Source: JAXGXJ01 sp963816155 (GTDB lineage Bacteria > Actinomycetota > Thermoleophilia > RBG-16-64-13). Taken from it: DNA of 64,000 bases. The notes beneath the pieces were generated by a model. The model saw only the letters and a list, made by a program, of their open reading frames with translations. It was not told the DNA's origin and did no database searches. Location of the stretch: the NCBI GenBank assembly GCA_963816155.1, contig CAWFJE010000010.1:186001-250000 (forward strand), written 5' to 3'. Below, in pieces: positions 41,799 to 50,116 of this stretch (position 1 is the first letter of the stretch; every line of letters starts with the position of its first letter). A program made the translations under genes and the position numbers.

Positions 41799-42089
41799 GT
41801 GACTATAATAAAGGTCATGGACCGCACCCTACCCCTAGCGACCATCAAGGCGCGCCTCTCCGAGATCGTGGACGGCGTTGAAAGCCAGCATGACCGAGTC
41901 ATTCTTACGCGCAACGGTCGGGCGGCGGCGGTCATCCTTCATCCCGACGACTTGGAGTCGCTGGAGGAGACACTCGATCTACTCTCCGACCCCCTTGCTT
42001 TGGAGGAGATCAGGGCGGCTCAGAGAGAGGTGGATGCTGGCAGCTATTTGACCGCCGACGAGCTGCGGTCGCGCTTTCTGAGCCGGTGA
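41799..42089 (+). CDS. Phd/YefM-family antitoxin
   Basis: The 96-residue protein shows the Phd/YefM N-terminal fold: LPLATIKARLSEIVDGVE, then HDRVILTRNGRAAAVILHPDD. This part binds DNA and dimerises. The acidic, helical C-terminus (LEEIRAAQREVDAGSYLTAD) would wrap the toxin. The GTG start has AGGAG six bases upstream. The stop overlaps the start of the toxin gene (GTGA). Such antitoxins repress their own operon with the toxin. Confidence 0.9.
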   Translation: MTIIKVMDRTLPLATIKARLSEIVDGVESQHDRVILTRNGRAAAVILHPDDLESLEETLDLLSDPLALEEIRAAQREVDAGSYLTADELRSRFLSR

Positions 42090-42355
42090 ATCACTTCCAG
42101 TTGCGGCTGGCGCCGGGCGCGGTGAGATCGCTCGAGCGCCTACCGGCCCCTGTGGCCGCGGCCATGGTCGAGTTCATCACCGGGCCCCTTCTGAAAGAGC
42201 CGGAGCGGGTGGGCAAGCCCCTCACGCGCCAGCTCACCGGATACTGGTCCGCTCGCCGAGGTGCTTACCGCGTGGTGTACGCCATGGACGACGACGCGAC
42301 ACTCGTCACGGTCGTGCGGATCGAACATCGCGCAGACGTCTATCGCCCACGGTAG
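42086..42355 (+). CDS. RelE/ParE-family toxin
   Basis: The 89-residue protein has family features: a basic N-terminal helix pair (APGAVRSLERLPAPV), KPLTRQLTGYWSARRGAYRVVY (the conserved G-W/Y-R-Y-R-Y region) and IEHRADVYRPR at the end. RelE-type members cut mRNA on the ribosome; ParE-type members inhibit gyrase. The spacing and the HR-DVYR ending favour the RelE side. The GTG start overlaps the antitoxin stop. Placement near tmRNA may be functionally neutral. Confidence 0.9.
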   Translation: MNHFQLRLAPGAVRSLERLPAPVAAAMVEFITGPLLKEPERVGKPLTRQLTGYWSARRGAYRVVYAMDDDATLVTVVRIEHRADVYRPR

Positions 42356-42410
42356 ACCATACACGGCAACAGTGCGGATCCCGCTGAGGTTGTCGCCCTC
42401 GGGTGTATGA

Positions 42411-42425
42411 CGCCCGAAGCGGGCG
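42411..42425. terminator. Stem-loop between the toxin gene and the convergent SDR gene
   Basis: CGCCCG-AAG-CGGGCG lies 55 bp after the toxin stop and 41 bp after the end of the minus-strand SDR gene. It could serve both directions. No T-run is visible. Confidence 0.4.
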
Positions 42426-42466
42426 TGTCGCTCGGCAGGCACTCGCAGGCCGTGGCGCCGGGTTGC

Positions 42467-43237
42467 TCAGTAGCTTGTCCAGCCCCCGTCCACCACGATG
42501 GCCTGGCCGTTGACGTAAGAGGCGCTTTGGGAGGCCAGGAAGAGGGCCACCTCGGCCATCTCTTCCGCTTCGCCGGGTCGGTCGACCAGTCCCTCGCCCT
42601 TCATGGCCATGGCCTTGCCGGTCTCGTTCAACTCCTCCATGAAGTCGAAGCTGCCCACCTCCCGCCTGATGGAGCCGGGGCAGATGGCGTTGCAGCGGAT
42701 GTTCTTGTTGGCGTACATGAAGGCGGTGTTCTTCGTGAGCCCGATGAGACCGTGCTTGGACGCGGTGTAGGCGGCGCCCCCTCTTCCTCCGAACAGTCCC
42801 CCCACGGAAGCGATGTTGATGATGGTGCCCCCGCCCTCCTTTTCGAATTCGCGGATGGCCCTTCTCATGGCGTAGGCGGGCGCCTCGAGGTTGAGCTTGA
42901 TGACCTTCTCGAACACAGCATCGTCGAACTCGCCCACGGGGCTGTAGTCATCCATGAGACCGGCGTTGTTGATAAGGATGTCGAGCCTGCCGAAGCGCTT
43001 GACGGCCTCGTCGACCATGCCCTCGATATCCGCTTTCACAGTCATATCCCCCACGAACGGGACGATCTCGCCCTCTCCGGGAGCCGCGCCCAGGCGGGCG
43101 GCCCGCCCCTCCAAGCGCTTGGTCCCCATAGCCACGGCTAGGACCCGGGCCCCTTCACGGGCCAGTATCTCGGCGATGGCCATCCCCATACTCGAGCCTG
43201 CGCCCGTCACCACCACTGCCTTGTTCCTAAGTTTCAT
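42467..43237 (-). CDS. Short-chain dehydrogenase/reductase (SDR)
   Basis: The 256-residue classical SDR has VVTGAGSSMGMAIAEILARE (TGxxxxxG), ILINNAG, the catalytic Ser in INIASVGG, YTASK, and GQAIVVDGG near the C-terminus. It has a full tetrad and normal length. It lies 15 bp after the UroD/MtaA-like gene, indicating one transcription unit. The substrate is unknown. Confidence 0.9.
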   Translation of the reverse strand: MKLRNKAVVVTGAGSSMGMAIAEILAREGARVLAVAMGTKRLEGRAARLGAAPGEGEIVPFVGDMTVKADIEGMVDEAVKRFGRLDILINNAGLMDDYSPVGEFDDAVFEKVIKLNLEAPAYAMRRAIREFEKEGGGTIINIASVGGLFGGRGGAAYTASKHGLIGLTKNTAFMYANKNIRCNAICPGSIRREVGSFDFMEELNETGKAMAMKGEGLVDRPGEAEEMAEVALFLASQSASYVNGQAIVVDGGWTSY

Positions 43238-43252
43238 GTAGATCGTCTCCCG

Positions 43253-44335
43253 CTATCTGATGGTGGTGGCTGCCAGAAGGACGGCGCCGTCCTCCCACTT
43301 GTCGAAGAGCCACTTGTGTCTGATCTGCTGCGTGGAGTTGAAGATATCGAGCGTCTTGTAGAGGGCATCGAGGTTGGCGAGCGGCGTGCCCGGCGGAGTC
43401 TCGCACCCTGTGGAGAGGACGAAGTTCTTGTACTTGGCCATGTCCTCGAGGAGCGTGAGGGTCTTGAACTTGACGTCGTACTCGCCGCCCATCTTCATGA
43501 CCTTGAGCGGATCGATGTTACCGAAGCCCACCACGTCGGGCGGGAGTTGGGACATGATGCGGGTCATATCCACCACATTGCCGAAGTGGAGAGCCCGACT
43601 GCCGGTGAAAAGCATGGCCGTCACCAGCCCCTCGGTGTTGCCGCAGTTGTGCAGCACCACCAAGAAGTGCTCGTCCTGCACTGCATCCACGATCCTCTTC
43701 ACGTACTCCGAAGAGAAGTTCTGGCAGAAGGCGGGCGAGATGAGCCCGGCCGCCGGTTCGGCGACGATGAGGCCGTTGGCACCCGTCTCCTTGAAGGCCC
43801 GCGCGTAGGCCGTGAGGAACGTGGTGCACTTCTCCAGCAGGCCATGCACCAAGTCGGGATCGCGGCGCAGGTTGACCATGACTTCGCTCATGTCCATGAG
43901 CCGGCAGGCCAGCGAGAACGGGCCGATCATCCCACCCAGCACAGGTCTGTCCGGGATTTTTCCCACAGCGAGCGTGGCGGCGCGCAGGTACTGGTAGGTG
44001 CGGCCGGCGCCGATCTCGGGGATGGACAGGGCTTCGATACCCTCCTGATCGGATAGGAGACTCCCGATGACGGTGGGCGCTTCGCTGTTCGAGAGCTTGA
44101 TCTGGCTTCCGAAGGCCTCGGCTTCCACCGAAAGGTCCATGGCGGTCATGGCCGCCAGCGACGGATACTTGCGGGCCAAAGCCACGATGCACTCCGCCTG
44201 AGTCTGCCCATCGGTGAAGAGATCGAGGGCCGACTTCTGGATGAGTTCGGCTCCCGGGAACGTGGCGACGGGCATAGCCCTTCGAGCGTCGGAATGGGCG
44301 ATAGCGTTCAGCCACTCAGTCATGTTGCGCTTCAT
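43253..44335 (-). CDS. Uroporphyrinogen-decarboxylase-fold protein, MtaA/methyltransferase-like
   Basis: The 360-residue TIM-barrel protein belongs to the UroD/MtaA/CmuA superfamily. It has HNCGN (His-x-Cys) at about residues 236-240 and a later Cys in LSTGCETPPGTPLAN, together the His-x-Cys...Cys zinc set of cobamide-dependent methyltransferases such as MtaA. The N-terminal Arg residues needed by true HemE are not evident. Function as a corrinoid:thiol methyltransferase or O-demethylase component is therefore more likely than haem synthesis, but no corrinoid protein is adjacent. ATG 44335 is preferred for the GGGAAGG site; ATG 44341 is possible. Confidence 0.78.
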   Translation of the reverse strand: MKRNMTEWLNAIAHSDARRAMPVATFPGAELIQKSALDLFTDGQTQAECIVALARKYPSLAAMTAMDLSVEAEAFGSQIKLSNSEAPTVIGSLLSDQEGIEALSIPEIGAGRTYQYLRAATLAVGKIPDRPVLGGMIGPFSLACRLMDMSEVMVNLRRDPDLVHGLLEKCTTFLTAYARAFKETGANGLIVAEPAAGLISPAFCQNFSSEYVKRIVDAVQDEHFLVVLHNCGNTEGLVTAMLFTGSRALHFGNVVDMTRIMSQLPPDVVGFGNIDPLKVMKMGGEYDVKFKTLTLLEDMAKYKNFVLSTGCETPPGTPLANLDALYKTLDIFNSTQQIRHKWLFDKWEDGAVLLAATTIR

Positions 44336-44384
44336 GGGCATCACCTTCCCAGCCGGAGTCCGTCACCGGCCTGTCTGTCATGGG

Positions 44385-44462
44385 GCGCTACTCGCGGTCA
44401 CGCGGGGTTGATCGTGGCCGTGGCGCTATTCGCGGTCGCGGGACGCTACTCGCGCTCGCGGG
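44385..44462. repeat. Three imperfect tandem copies of a ~21-bp unit at the 3' end of smpB
   Basis: Units resembling GCGCTACTCGCGGTCACGCG, GCGCTATTCGCGGTCGCGGG and ACGCTACTCGCGCTCGCGGG follow one another. The last overlaps the final codons of smpB (RSRERE). This looks like slippage or duplication of the gene's 3' end. Confidence 0.6.
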
Positions 44463-44913
44463 AGCGGAAGGCCCGCTCGATATCGCGCTGGGCTTCCTTC
44501 TTGGCCAGGGTCTGGCGCTTGTCGTAGGTGGTCTTGCCCTTGGCCAGGCCTATCTCCACCTTCACCCGCCCGTCTTTGAAGTACACCTTGGTGGGCACCA
44601 GCGTGTATCCGGCCACCTTCACCTTGCCGTACAGACGGCGCAGTTCGCGGGCGTGCATCAGCAGCTTGCGCGACCGCAGCGGGTCGTGGTTGAAGATGTT
44701 GCCCTGCTCGTAGGGGCTGATGTGGACGCCGACGAGGAAGAGCTCACCCCCCTCCATGGCCGCATAGGAGTCACGCAGGTTGACACGTCCGGCCCGCAGC
44801 GATTTGACCTCCGTGCCGGTCAGCACGATGCCCGCCTCCAGCGTCTCCTCGATGTGGTAATCGTGGTAGGCCTTCTTGTTCTGGGCTATGAGCTTGATAC
44901 CGGTGGGTCGCAT
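44446..44913 (-). CDS. smpB: SsrA-binding protein SmpB
   Basis: The 155-residue protein has the family order: KLIAQNKKAYHDYHIEETLEAG, GTEVKSLRAGRVNLRDSYA, GVHISPYEQGNIFNHDPLR, then the basic tail KGKTTYDKRQTLAKKEAQRD. The start at 44913 gives the usual MRPTGIKLIAQNKKA form. It binds the tRNA-like part of tmRNA in trans-translation. It lies 43 bp downstream of rnr, whose product degrades defective mRNAs in the same pathway. Confidence 0.97.
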   Translation of the reverse strand: MRPTGIKLIAQNKKAYHDYHIEETLEAGIVLTGTEVKSLRAGRVNLRDSYAAMEGGELFLVGVHISPYEQGNIFNHDPLRSRKLLMHARELRRLYGKVKVAGYTLVPTKVYFKDGRVKVEIGLAKGKTTYDKRQTLAKKEAQRDIERAFRSRERE

Positions 44914-44956
44914 GGTCGAGGGAGTATAGCAAGGGCCGGAGGCGACCTCGCATGGG

Positions 44957-46843
44957 CTAACGGCGGCCTTTGCGGGGCCGCAGCGACACCCGGTCCCGCT
45001 GTCGGCTCCCGGTGCGCGTCTGGACGGGAGCGTCGGGATCGGGAGCCAGGCCAAGGTCGACTCTCCCCCGGGCCGCGTCGATGGCGATCACCCGCACCTG
45101 GAGCGTATCCGCAAGCTTGTACGAACGTTCCTGGCGCCTTCCCTCCATTGCCGTCTCCAAGTCGTTCAGCCGGTATTGGTCGCGAGGCAATTCGTCCACG
45201 GACAGATAGCCCTGGAACAGACGATCGAACAGCAGGAACATCCCCCTGCGCGTGAGCGAGACTATCTGCCCCTCGAACACGCTCTCCTCCCAGCCCTCCT
45301 CGTCGAGTCGCCGCTTGAGAAGATGCGCCAACACGATGTCATCGGCCTTCAGTTCGATCTTGGCGGCCTCGCGCTCAGTCTGCGAGCAGTGGTCGGCCCA
45401 GTCGGCCAAGATCGACGTGGTGGTGACCGGACCCAGCCCCAACTTGGCCAACAGCCCCCGATGCACGAGCAGGTCGGGGTAGCGCCTGATGGGCGAGGTG
45501 AAGTGGCAATAGGAGGCAGAAGCGAGGCCGAAGTGGCCGATGTTTGCCGTCTGATACACAGCCCGGGATTGCGCCCGCAACACCTGTTGCACGAGGGCCT
45601 GCTTGCCCCGCCCCGGAGGCGTGTACTTGTCCACCCAAGCCGCCGTCTCGCGCATCACCCGACGGATGTCGGCCGGCGAGGCGGACACGGGGTCGAAGGG
45701 CGGAGCGGGTAAGCCCAGGCTGGTGAGGATGTCCAGCAGATGATCGATGCGGAAGGGGTCGGGAAGATCGTGGACACGATAGAGCGTGGGTACGTGCTCC
45801 CGCTCCAGAAAAGAAGCGACCTGTTCATTGGCGAGGACCATGTAGCCCTCGATGAACCAGTGGCTCTCCAGTTCCTCCGCGGGGTCCGCCCCCACGACGT
45901 TCCGGTCGTCGTCCCACTCGAACTCCGGCTCAGCATTCTCGATCTGCAGACTCCCGCGCTCCTCACGCATCTCGCGAAGGCGTTGGGCCAGCATCCTCCC
46001 CCAACGCAGGGGCTCCTCCAGTCCTCCATCGATCGGCTCCTGCCCGCGGAACATGCGCTCGAGTTGCTCGTAGTCCATGCGCCGGTCACTGCGGATGAGG
46101 GAACGGTAGAAACGCACCTGGCGGACGCTGCCGGAGTCGTCCATCTCCATCTCCACCGTCACCGCCTTGCGGTCCTCATCGGGGCGCAGAGAACAGACGC
46201 CTGAGGAGAGTTGTGGTGGGAGCATGGGCTCGACCCCGGTGGCCACGTAGACCGAATTGCCCCGGCGGAGGGCCTCCCGGTCCAGCGCCGTCTCCTCGAC
46301 CACGAAGTAGGACACGTCGGCGATGTGCACGTAGACCATGGTGGTACCGTCGGCCGTGCGTTCAAAGGAGAGCGCGTCGTCGAAGTCCTGGGCCATGATG
46401 GGGTCCACGGTGAAGGTGAACAGGTCGCGCAGGTCGGCCCGGTAGGTGTCACGCTTGGCCTGCAACTCCGCCGCCTCGGCCGCCTCGGAAAGCACCCGCG
46501 GACTGAAGCCGCGCTGCACCAGACTGTCGGTGAGAAGGGCTTCCATGACGTCCTTGAGGACGCCGCTCTTGCCCAGAGAGCGCACTATCTGAGCTCTGAA
46601 CCCATAGCTGAAAGTGAAGAGCACCAGATCGCCGGGCTGAGGACGCACGGGGCCACGTTCCACGGGAAGGCCGGGGTACGACTGGAAGAGGGGTTCCACC
46701 TCCAGGCTCTTCCCCCGCCGAACGATGACACCGGCGATGTTGGCCGATCTCCCGCTGGGGTCGCCGGCTGGGATCAGGCCGGCCCTGACCAGAGTGGTCC
46801 GGCGCCGGTCCGAACGGCTACGAGCCTTCTGTTGCTTCGCCAT
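44957..46843 (-). CDS. rnr: Ribonuclease R (RNase II/VacB family)
   Basis: The 628-residue exoribonuclease has the RNB active site DPIMAQDFDDALSFE (Asp cluster), the RNB core through RRYPDLLVHRGL, and a C-terminal S1 RNA-binding domain (FEGQIVSLTRRGMFLLFDRL). It ends in a basic tail. It is somewhat shorter at the N-terminus than E. coli RNase R. ATG 46843 (MAKQQKARSRS) is chosen; this start lies 25 bp inside the end of prmA. It degrades structured RNA 3' to 5' and clears tmRNA-tagged messages with SmpB. Codons upstream of 46843 are the prmA gene in another frame. Confidence 0.95.
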   Translation of the reverse strand: MAKQQKARSRSDRRRTTLVRAGLIPAGDPSGRSANIAGVIVRRGKSLEVEPLFQSYPGLPVERGPVRPQPGDLVLFTFSYGFRAQIVRSLGKSGVLKDVMEALLTDSLVQRGFSPRVLSEAAEAAELQAKRDTYRADLRDLFTFTVDPIMAQDFDDALSFERTADGTTMVYVHIADVSYFVVEETALDREALRRGNSVYVATGVEPMLPPQLSSGVCSLRPDEDRKAVTVEMEMDDSGSVRQVRFYRSLIRSDRRMDYEQLERMFRGQEPIDGGLEEPLRWGRMLAQRLREMREERGSLQIENAEPEFEWDDDRNVVGADPAEELESHWFIEGYMVLANEQVASFLEREHVPTLYRVHDLPDPFRIDHLLDILTSLGLPAPPFDPVSASPADIRRVMRETAAWVDKYTPPGRGKQALVQQVLRAQSRAVYQTANIGHFGLASASYCHFTSPIRRYPDLLVHRGLLAKLGLGPVTTTSILADWADHCSQTEREAAKIELKADDIVLAHLLKRRLDEEGWEESVFEGQIVSLTRRGMFLLFDRLFQGYLSVDELPRDQYRLNDLETAMEGRRQERSYKLADTLQVRVIAIDAARGRVDLGLAPDPDAPVQTRTGSRQRDRVSLRPRKGRR

Positions 46844-47912
46844 GTGTCGGCCCCGATCGGAGGAGGTCGTCGGCTGCTTCTGGCGGGTCGGTTGCCTCTG
46901 GCGGGTCGGTGGCCCCGGAAACAGCGGCTGTTGCGGAAGAGGCGGCCGTTTCGGACGAAGGAACGGGCAGCAGTTCCACACTCACCCACTCGGTCTCGTA
47001 TACCCGGCCGCTGGGACTGAGACCCGCTGCGAGTGCGGCGCGCAGGAGTTCCTGCTCCTGCGCGCCCGCCAGGATGCCCGACACCACGAGGCGCCGGAGC
47101 CGCCCGGCGGAGCCGGCGGCGACCAGACGGTCGAGCAAGGCCAGTACCGGTTCCAGGGTCATGTTGGCAAGGACGGTCGCGCCGCTCCACCACTCCGGCG
47201 GCGCCTGTTCCACGCCTGCCTCGCGCAATTCCACTGTCTCTGCCACCCCGTTGGCCGTCACGTTCTCCCGCGCGGAGATGAGCGCCACCGGGTCGTTGTC
47301 GAAGGCCACGACCGGTCGCCACCCCAGCCGTGCGGCCGCGATGGCGAGCACTCCCGAGCCCGTGCCGGCGTCCAGCAGGCGCCCACGGCCGGCTTCCGCA
47401 CGCCCACCTCCCTCCTGCAGCAACTGCAGGGTGCCCCGCGTGGTGGGATGCAACCCGGTACCGAAGCCCAATCCCGGATTGATGACCACCTCCACAAGAC
47501 CGCTGGGAGGAGACTCGAGGGGTGCCTCCCAGGGCGGCCGGATGCGCACAAAGCCGATCTCGATGGGTCGGAAATGGGCCTTCCATCCGTCGACCCAGTC
47601 GCGAGCCACGTCCAGCACCTCCACGCGCACCAACCCCGGCGCCCGCAGAGCCGGGGGAAGGAGTGAGAGGACTTGGGCAGGTGACGGGAAGGGAACAACC
47701 TTGGCCGACGACGACGGGATGCGATCCGCCACCACCGGGGCCGCCGGATAGAAGACAAGCGTGACCTCATGCGCGTCGGCCCCCGGTACCGGACCCCTGA
47801 CCTCTTCGAAGGGCCCGAACGCATCCATGAGGACGGCCCCCGCCTCCTCGGCCGCATCGGTCGGCACTGTGACGCGGAGGGCTCGGTCGGCCGGTGAACC
47901 GACCGGGTTCAT
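46818..47912 (-). CDS. prmA: Ribosomal protein L11 methyltransferase
   Basis: The 364-residue protein has INPGLGFGTGLHPTTR and the SAM motif LLDAGTGSGVLAIAAARLG, then VVAFDNDPVALISARENVTANG and VLANMTLEPVLALL. These are diagnostic of PrmA. A low-complexity tail of about 45 residues (ATDPPEA repeat) extends the usual length. The ATG overlaps the dnaJ stop (ATGA), matching the conserved dnaJ-prmA order. Confidence 0.93.
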   Translation of the reverse strand: MNPVGSPADRALRVTVPTDAAEEAGAVLMDAFGPFEEVRGPVPGADAHEVTLVFYPAAPVVADRIPSSSAKVVPFPSPAQVLSLLPPALRAPGLVRVEVLDVARDWVDGWKAHFRPIEIGFVRIRPPWEAPLESPPSGLVEVVINPGLGFGTGLHPTTRGTLQLLQEGGGRAEAGRGRLLDAGTGSGVLAIAAARLGWRPVVAFDNDPVALISARENVTANGVAETVELREAGVEQAPPEWWSGATVLANMTLEPVLALLDRLVAAGSAGRLRRLVVSGILAGAQEQELLRAALAAGLSPSGRVYETEWVSVELLPVPSSETAASSATAAVSGATDPPEATDPPEAADDLLRSGPTHGEATEGS

Positions 47913-49057
47913 CGGAAGAGCCCGCGTAGCTTGCTGAGGACGCCCTCGGGCTTCTCAACATAATGCTCCGGGCCGCAACAGGAGTCGAAGTCCTGTAGAA
48001 GGCGCTGCTGTTCTTCCTCAAGCCCGCGGGGGATGACCACCCGCACCAGGATCTGCTGGTCGCCCCGCCCATGTCCGCTCAGATGTTTGGCGCCCCGGCC
48101 ACGCAAGACCCTGATCTCCCCTGGCTGTGTCCCCGGGTCGAAGGTCAACTCCTCCTCCCCCTCCAGGGTGGGGACGGCGATCGTGGCCCCCAGGGCCGCC
48201 TGCACCATGGTCAGTTCCACCGTGTACAAGATGTCATCTTCGTGGCGCTCGAACAGCTCGTGAGGCGCGACGACCACCCTCACGTACAGGTCACCGGAAC
48301 CCGTGCCGCGCTCCCCGGCACCGCCGCGCCCACTCACGCGCACGCGCTGGCCCGTGTCTATCCCCGCGGGGATGCGCACGGTGACGGTACGATCGGCGAC
48401 CCTTCGTCCAGCGCCATGACACTCCGGACAGGGCGATCCGATGACCTTCCCCGAACCGGAGCACTGCAGACAGAGTCCGGTCTGGACGAACTGCCCGAAG
48501 ACGGTCTGCCGAACCGAGCGCACTCTGCCGCTACCGTGGCAGGCCGAGCAGGTCTCGATGGAGGAGGGATCGGTCGTTCCCGCTCCCTCGCAGGAGTCGC
48601 ACACCGTCTGCGCTCTGAAGCTGATCTCTTTCTCCACACCGAAGGCGGACTCTTCGAGTGTCAGCTCGATCTCCACAGCCAGGTCATCTCCCCTGGCCGG
48701 TCCAGCGTAACCGCCCCCGGAGCCACCGAACGGACTGCCGGTGAATCCACCGCCGCCGAACGAGGTGAAGATACTCTCGAAGATGTCGCCGAAGCCGGGA
48801 AAGCCGTCGAAACCGGCGCCCTGAGTACCGCCTCGCCGTAGTCCGTCGTGCCCGTAGGCGTCATAGACGTCGCGCTTCTGGGCGTCGCACAGCACCTCGT
48901 AGGCCTCGGTGGCTTCCTTGAACTTCTCCTCGCACTGCGGATCGTGGTCGTTGACGTCGGGGTGGTGCTCCCGAGCCAACTTCCGGTATGCCTTCTTGAT
49001 CTGCTGCGTATCGGCGTCGCGCGGCACGCCGAGGACCTCGTAGTAGTCGCGTTTCAT
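47909..49057 (-). CDS. dnaJ: Chaperone protein DnaJ
   Basis: The 382-residue full-length Hsp40 has a J-domain with HPD (REHHPDVNDHD), a short Gly/Phe linker, four CxxCxGxG repeats (CDSCEGAG, CSACHGSG, CLQCSGSG, CPECHGAG) and the C-terminal substrate domains. The ATG overlaps the hrcA stop. It is a cochaperone of DnaK. dnaK and grpE are not between hrcA and dnaJ here. Confidence 0.97.
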   Translation of the reverse strand: MKRDYYEVLGVPRDADTQQIKKAYRKLAREHHPDVNDHDPQCEEKFKEATEAYEVLCDAQKRDVYDAYGHDGLRRGGTQGAGFDGFPGFGDIFESIFTSFGGGGFTGSPFGGSGGGYAGPARGDDLAVEIELTLEESAFGVEKEISFRAQTVCDSCEGAGTTDPSSIETCSACHGSGRVRSVRQTVFGQFVQTGLCLQCSGSGKVIGSPCPECHGAGRRVADRTVTVRIPAGIDTGQRVRVSGRGGAGERGTGSGDLYVRVVVAPHELFERHEDDILYTVELTMVQAALGATIAVPTLEGEEELTFDPGTQPGEIRVLRGRGAKHLSGHGRGDQQILVRVVIPRGLEEEQQRLLQDFDSCCGPEHYVEKPEGVLSKLRGLFR

Positions 49058-50097
49058 TCGTATCTCTCTCCGACGAGTTCAGATAGAAGCTGTGCCGTCT
49101 CCCGAACCGTGCCGATGGCTGATTCGTAATCCATGCGCGTCGGTCCCACCAGACTAACGGTACCGAGACGCCTCTGGGGAAGGCCGTAGCTGGCGGCCAC
49201 CAGCGAGAAAGGCTGCAACTCCATCGCCTCGTGCTCGCTGCCGATGCGCACCACCACGGTGCCGCTGCTCAGGGTCGTGCGCAGGACGCGAAGGAGCAGA
49301 AAACGTTCCTCCAGCAGCAGGAGCAGATCGCGTAGCGAGCCCACATCCTGAAGCCTCGGCTCGGCCAACAGACGAGAGGCACCGCCCACGAACATCTCCT
49401 CCCCGTACTGTTCGTCGACCAAGTGTTCGAAGGCAGGGGCCAGTCTGCGCAAGAAACCGGCCTCCCGCGGGCTGAGCTCGGGATTCTCCAAGGCGCGCCT
49501 GATGAGACGCGCGGTCAACGTCTGGTCGTTGAGCGTCTCGTTGAGATACGTACGAGCCCATTCCACCAAGCCGGGGTCGATCGGATGGCTCCACTCGACG
49601 ATCCCCTTCATCACCCCGCCCGTGGAGACGATGAAGACGTACATGAGTTCGTCGGGATGGAGAGTGAGCAACTCCACGTGGCACAGCCGAGCTCCGCTGA
49701 CCCGGGGCGCCAGCGCGAGTGCGAGTAGGTTGGTGGCCCTTGACATGGCCTCGGTGGCCCGCCGCAGAGCGGTGTCGATCTCACCGGCCACCTCTTCGTT
49801 CAACATATCCGCCAGGGCTGCGCTTCCCGGCCGCGCATACGGGCGCGGCGAGCCACTGATGAGCCGGTCGACGTATTCACGGTAGCCGAGATCGGTGGGG
49901 ACCCGCCCGGCAGACGTGTGAGGATGGCTCAGGTAGCCCTGGTCTTCCAGAGCCGCCAGTTCATTGCGGACCGTGGACGACGACACGCTCAGCCCTGCCG
50001 CACCCGCCAGCTCTTTGGAGGGCACAGGGCAGCCCGAGTCGATGTAACGCTCGGTGACGGTGTTAAGGATAGTGCGCTGTCTCTCTGTGAGTGCCAT
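49054..50097 (-). CDS. hrcA: Heat-inducible transcription repressor HrcA
   Basis: The 347-residue protein has the N-terminal winged helix LTERQRTILNTVTERYIDSG, then KELAGAAGLSVSSSTVRNEL, GYLSHPHTSAGRVPTD and the C-terminal GPTRMDYESAIGTV. HrcA represses heat-shock genes at CIRCE sites. No CIRCE dyad (TTAGCACTC/GAGTGCTAA) was seen in the 100 bp upstream, so it is probably transcribed with hemW. The start at 50097 (MALTERQ) fits the family; a longer reading to 50169 does not. Confidence 0.96.
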   Translation of the reverse strand: MALTERQRTILNTVTERYIDSGCPVPSKELAGAAGLSVSSSTVRNELAALEDQGYLSHPHTSAGRVPTDLGYREYVDRLISGSPRPYARPGSAALADMLNEEVAGEIDTALRRATEAMSRATNLLALALAPRVSGARLCHVELLTLHPDELMYVFIVSTGGVMKGIVEWSHPIDPGLVEWARTYLNETLNDQTLTARLIRRALENPELSPREAGFLRRLAPAFEHLVDEQYGEEMFVGGASRLLAEPRLQDVGSLRDLLLLLEERFLLLRVLRTTLSSGTVVVRIGSEHEAMELQPFSLVAASYGLPQRRLGTVSLVGPTRMDYESAIGTVRETAQLLSELVGERYE

Positions 50098-50116
50098 GTG
50101 CTCGCGGCTGTACGGT

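Noticed and set aside
46844..46981. Longer RNase R start at 46981
   Set aside because: The additional Pro/Gln/Arg-rich residues come from the prmA tail in another frame; MAKQQKARSRS at 46843 is a normal start.
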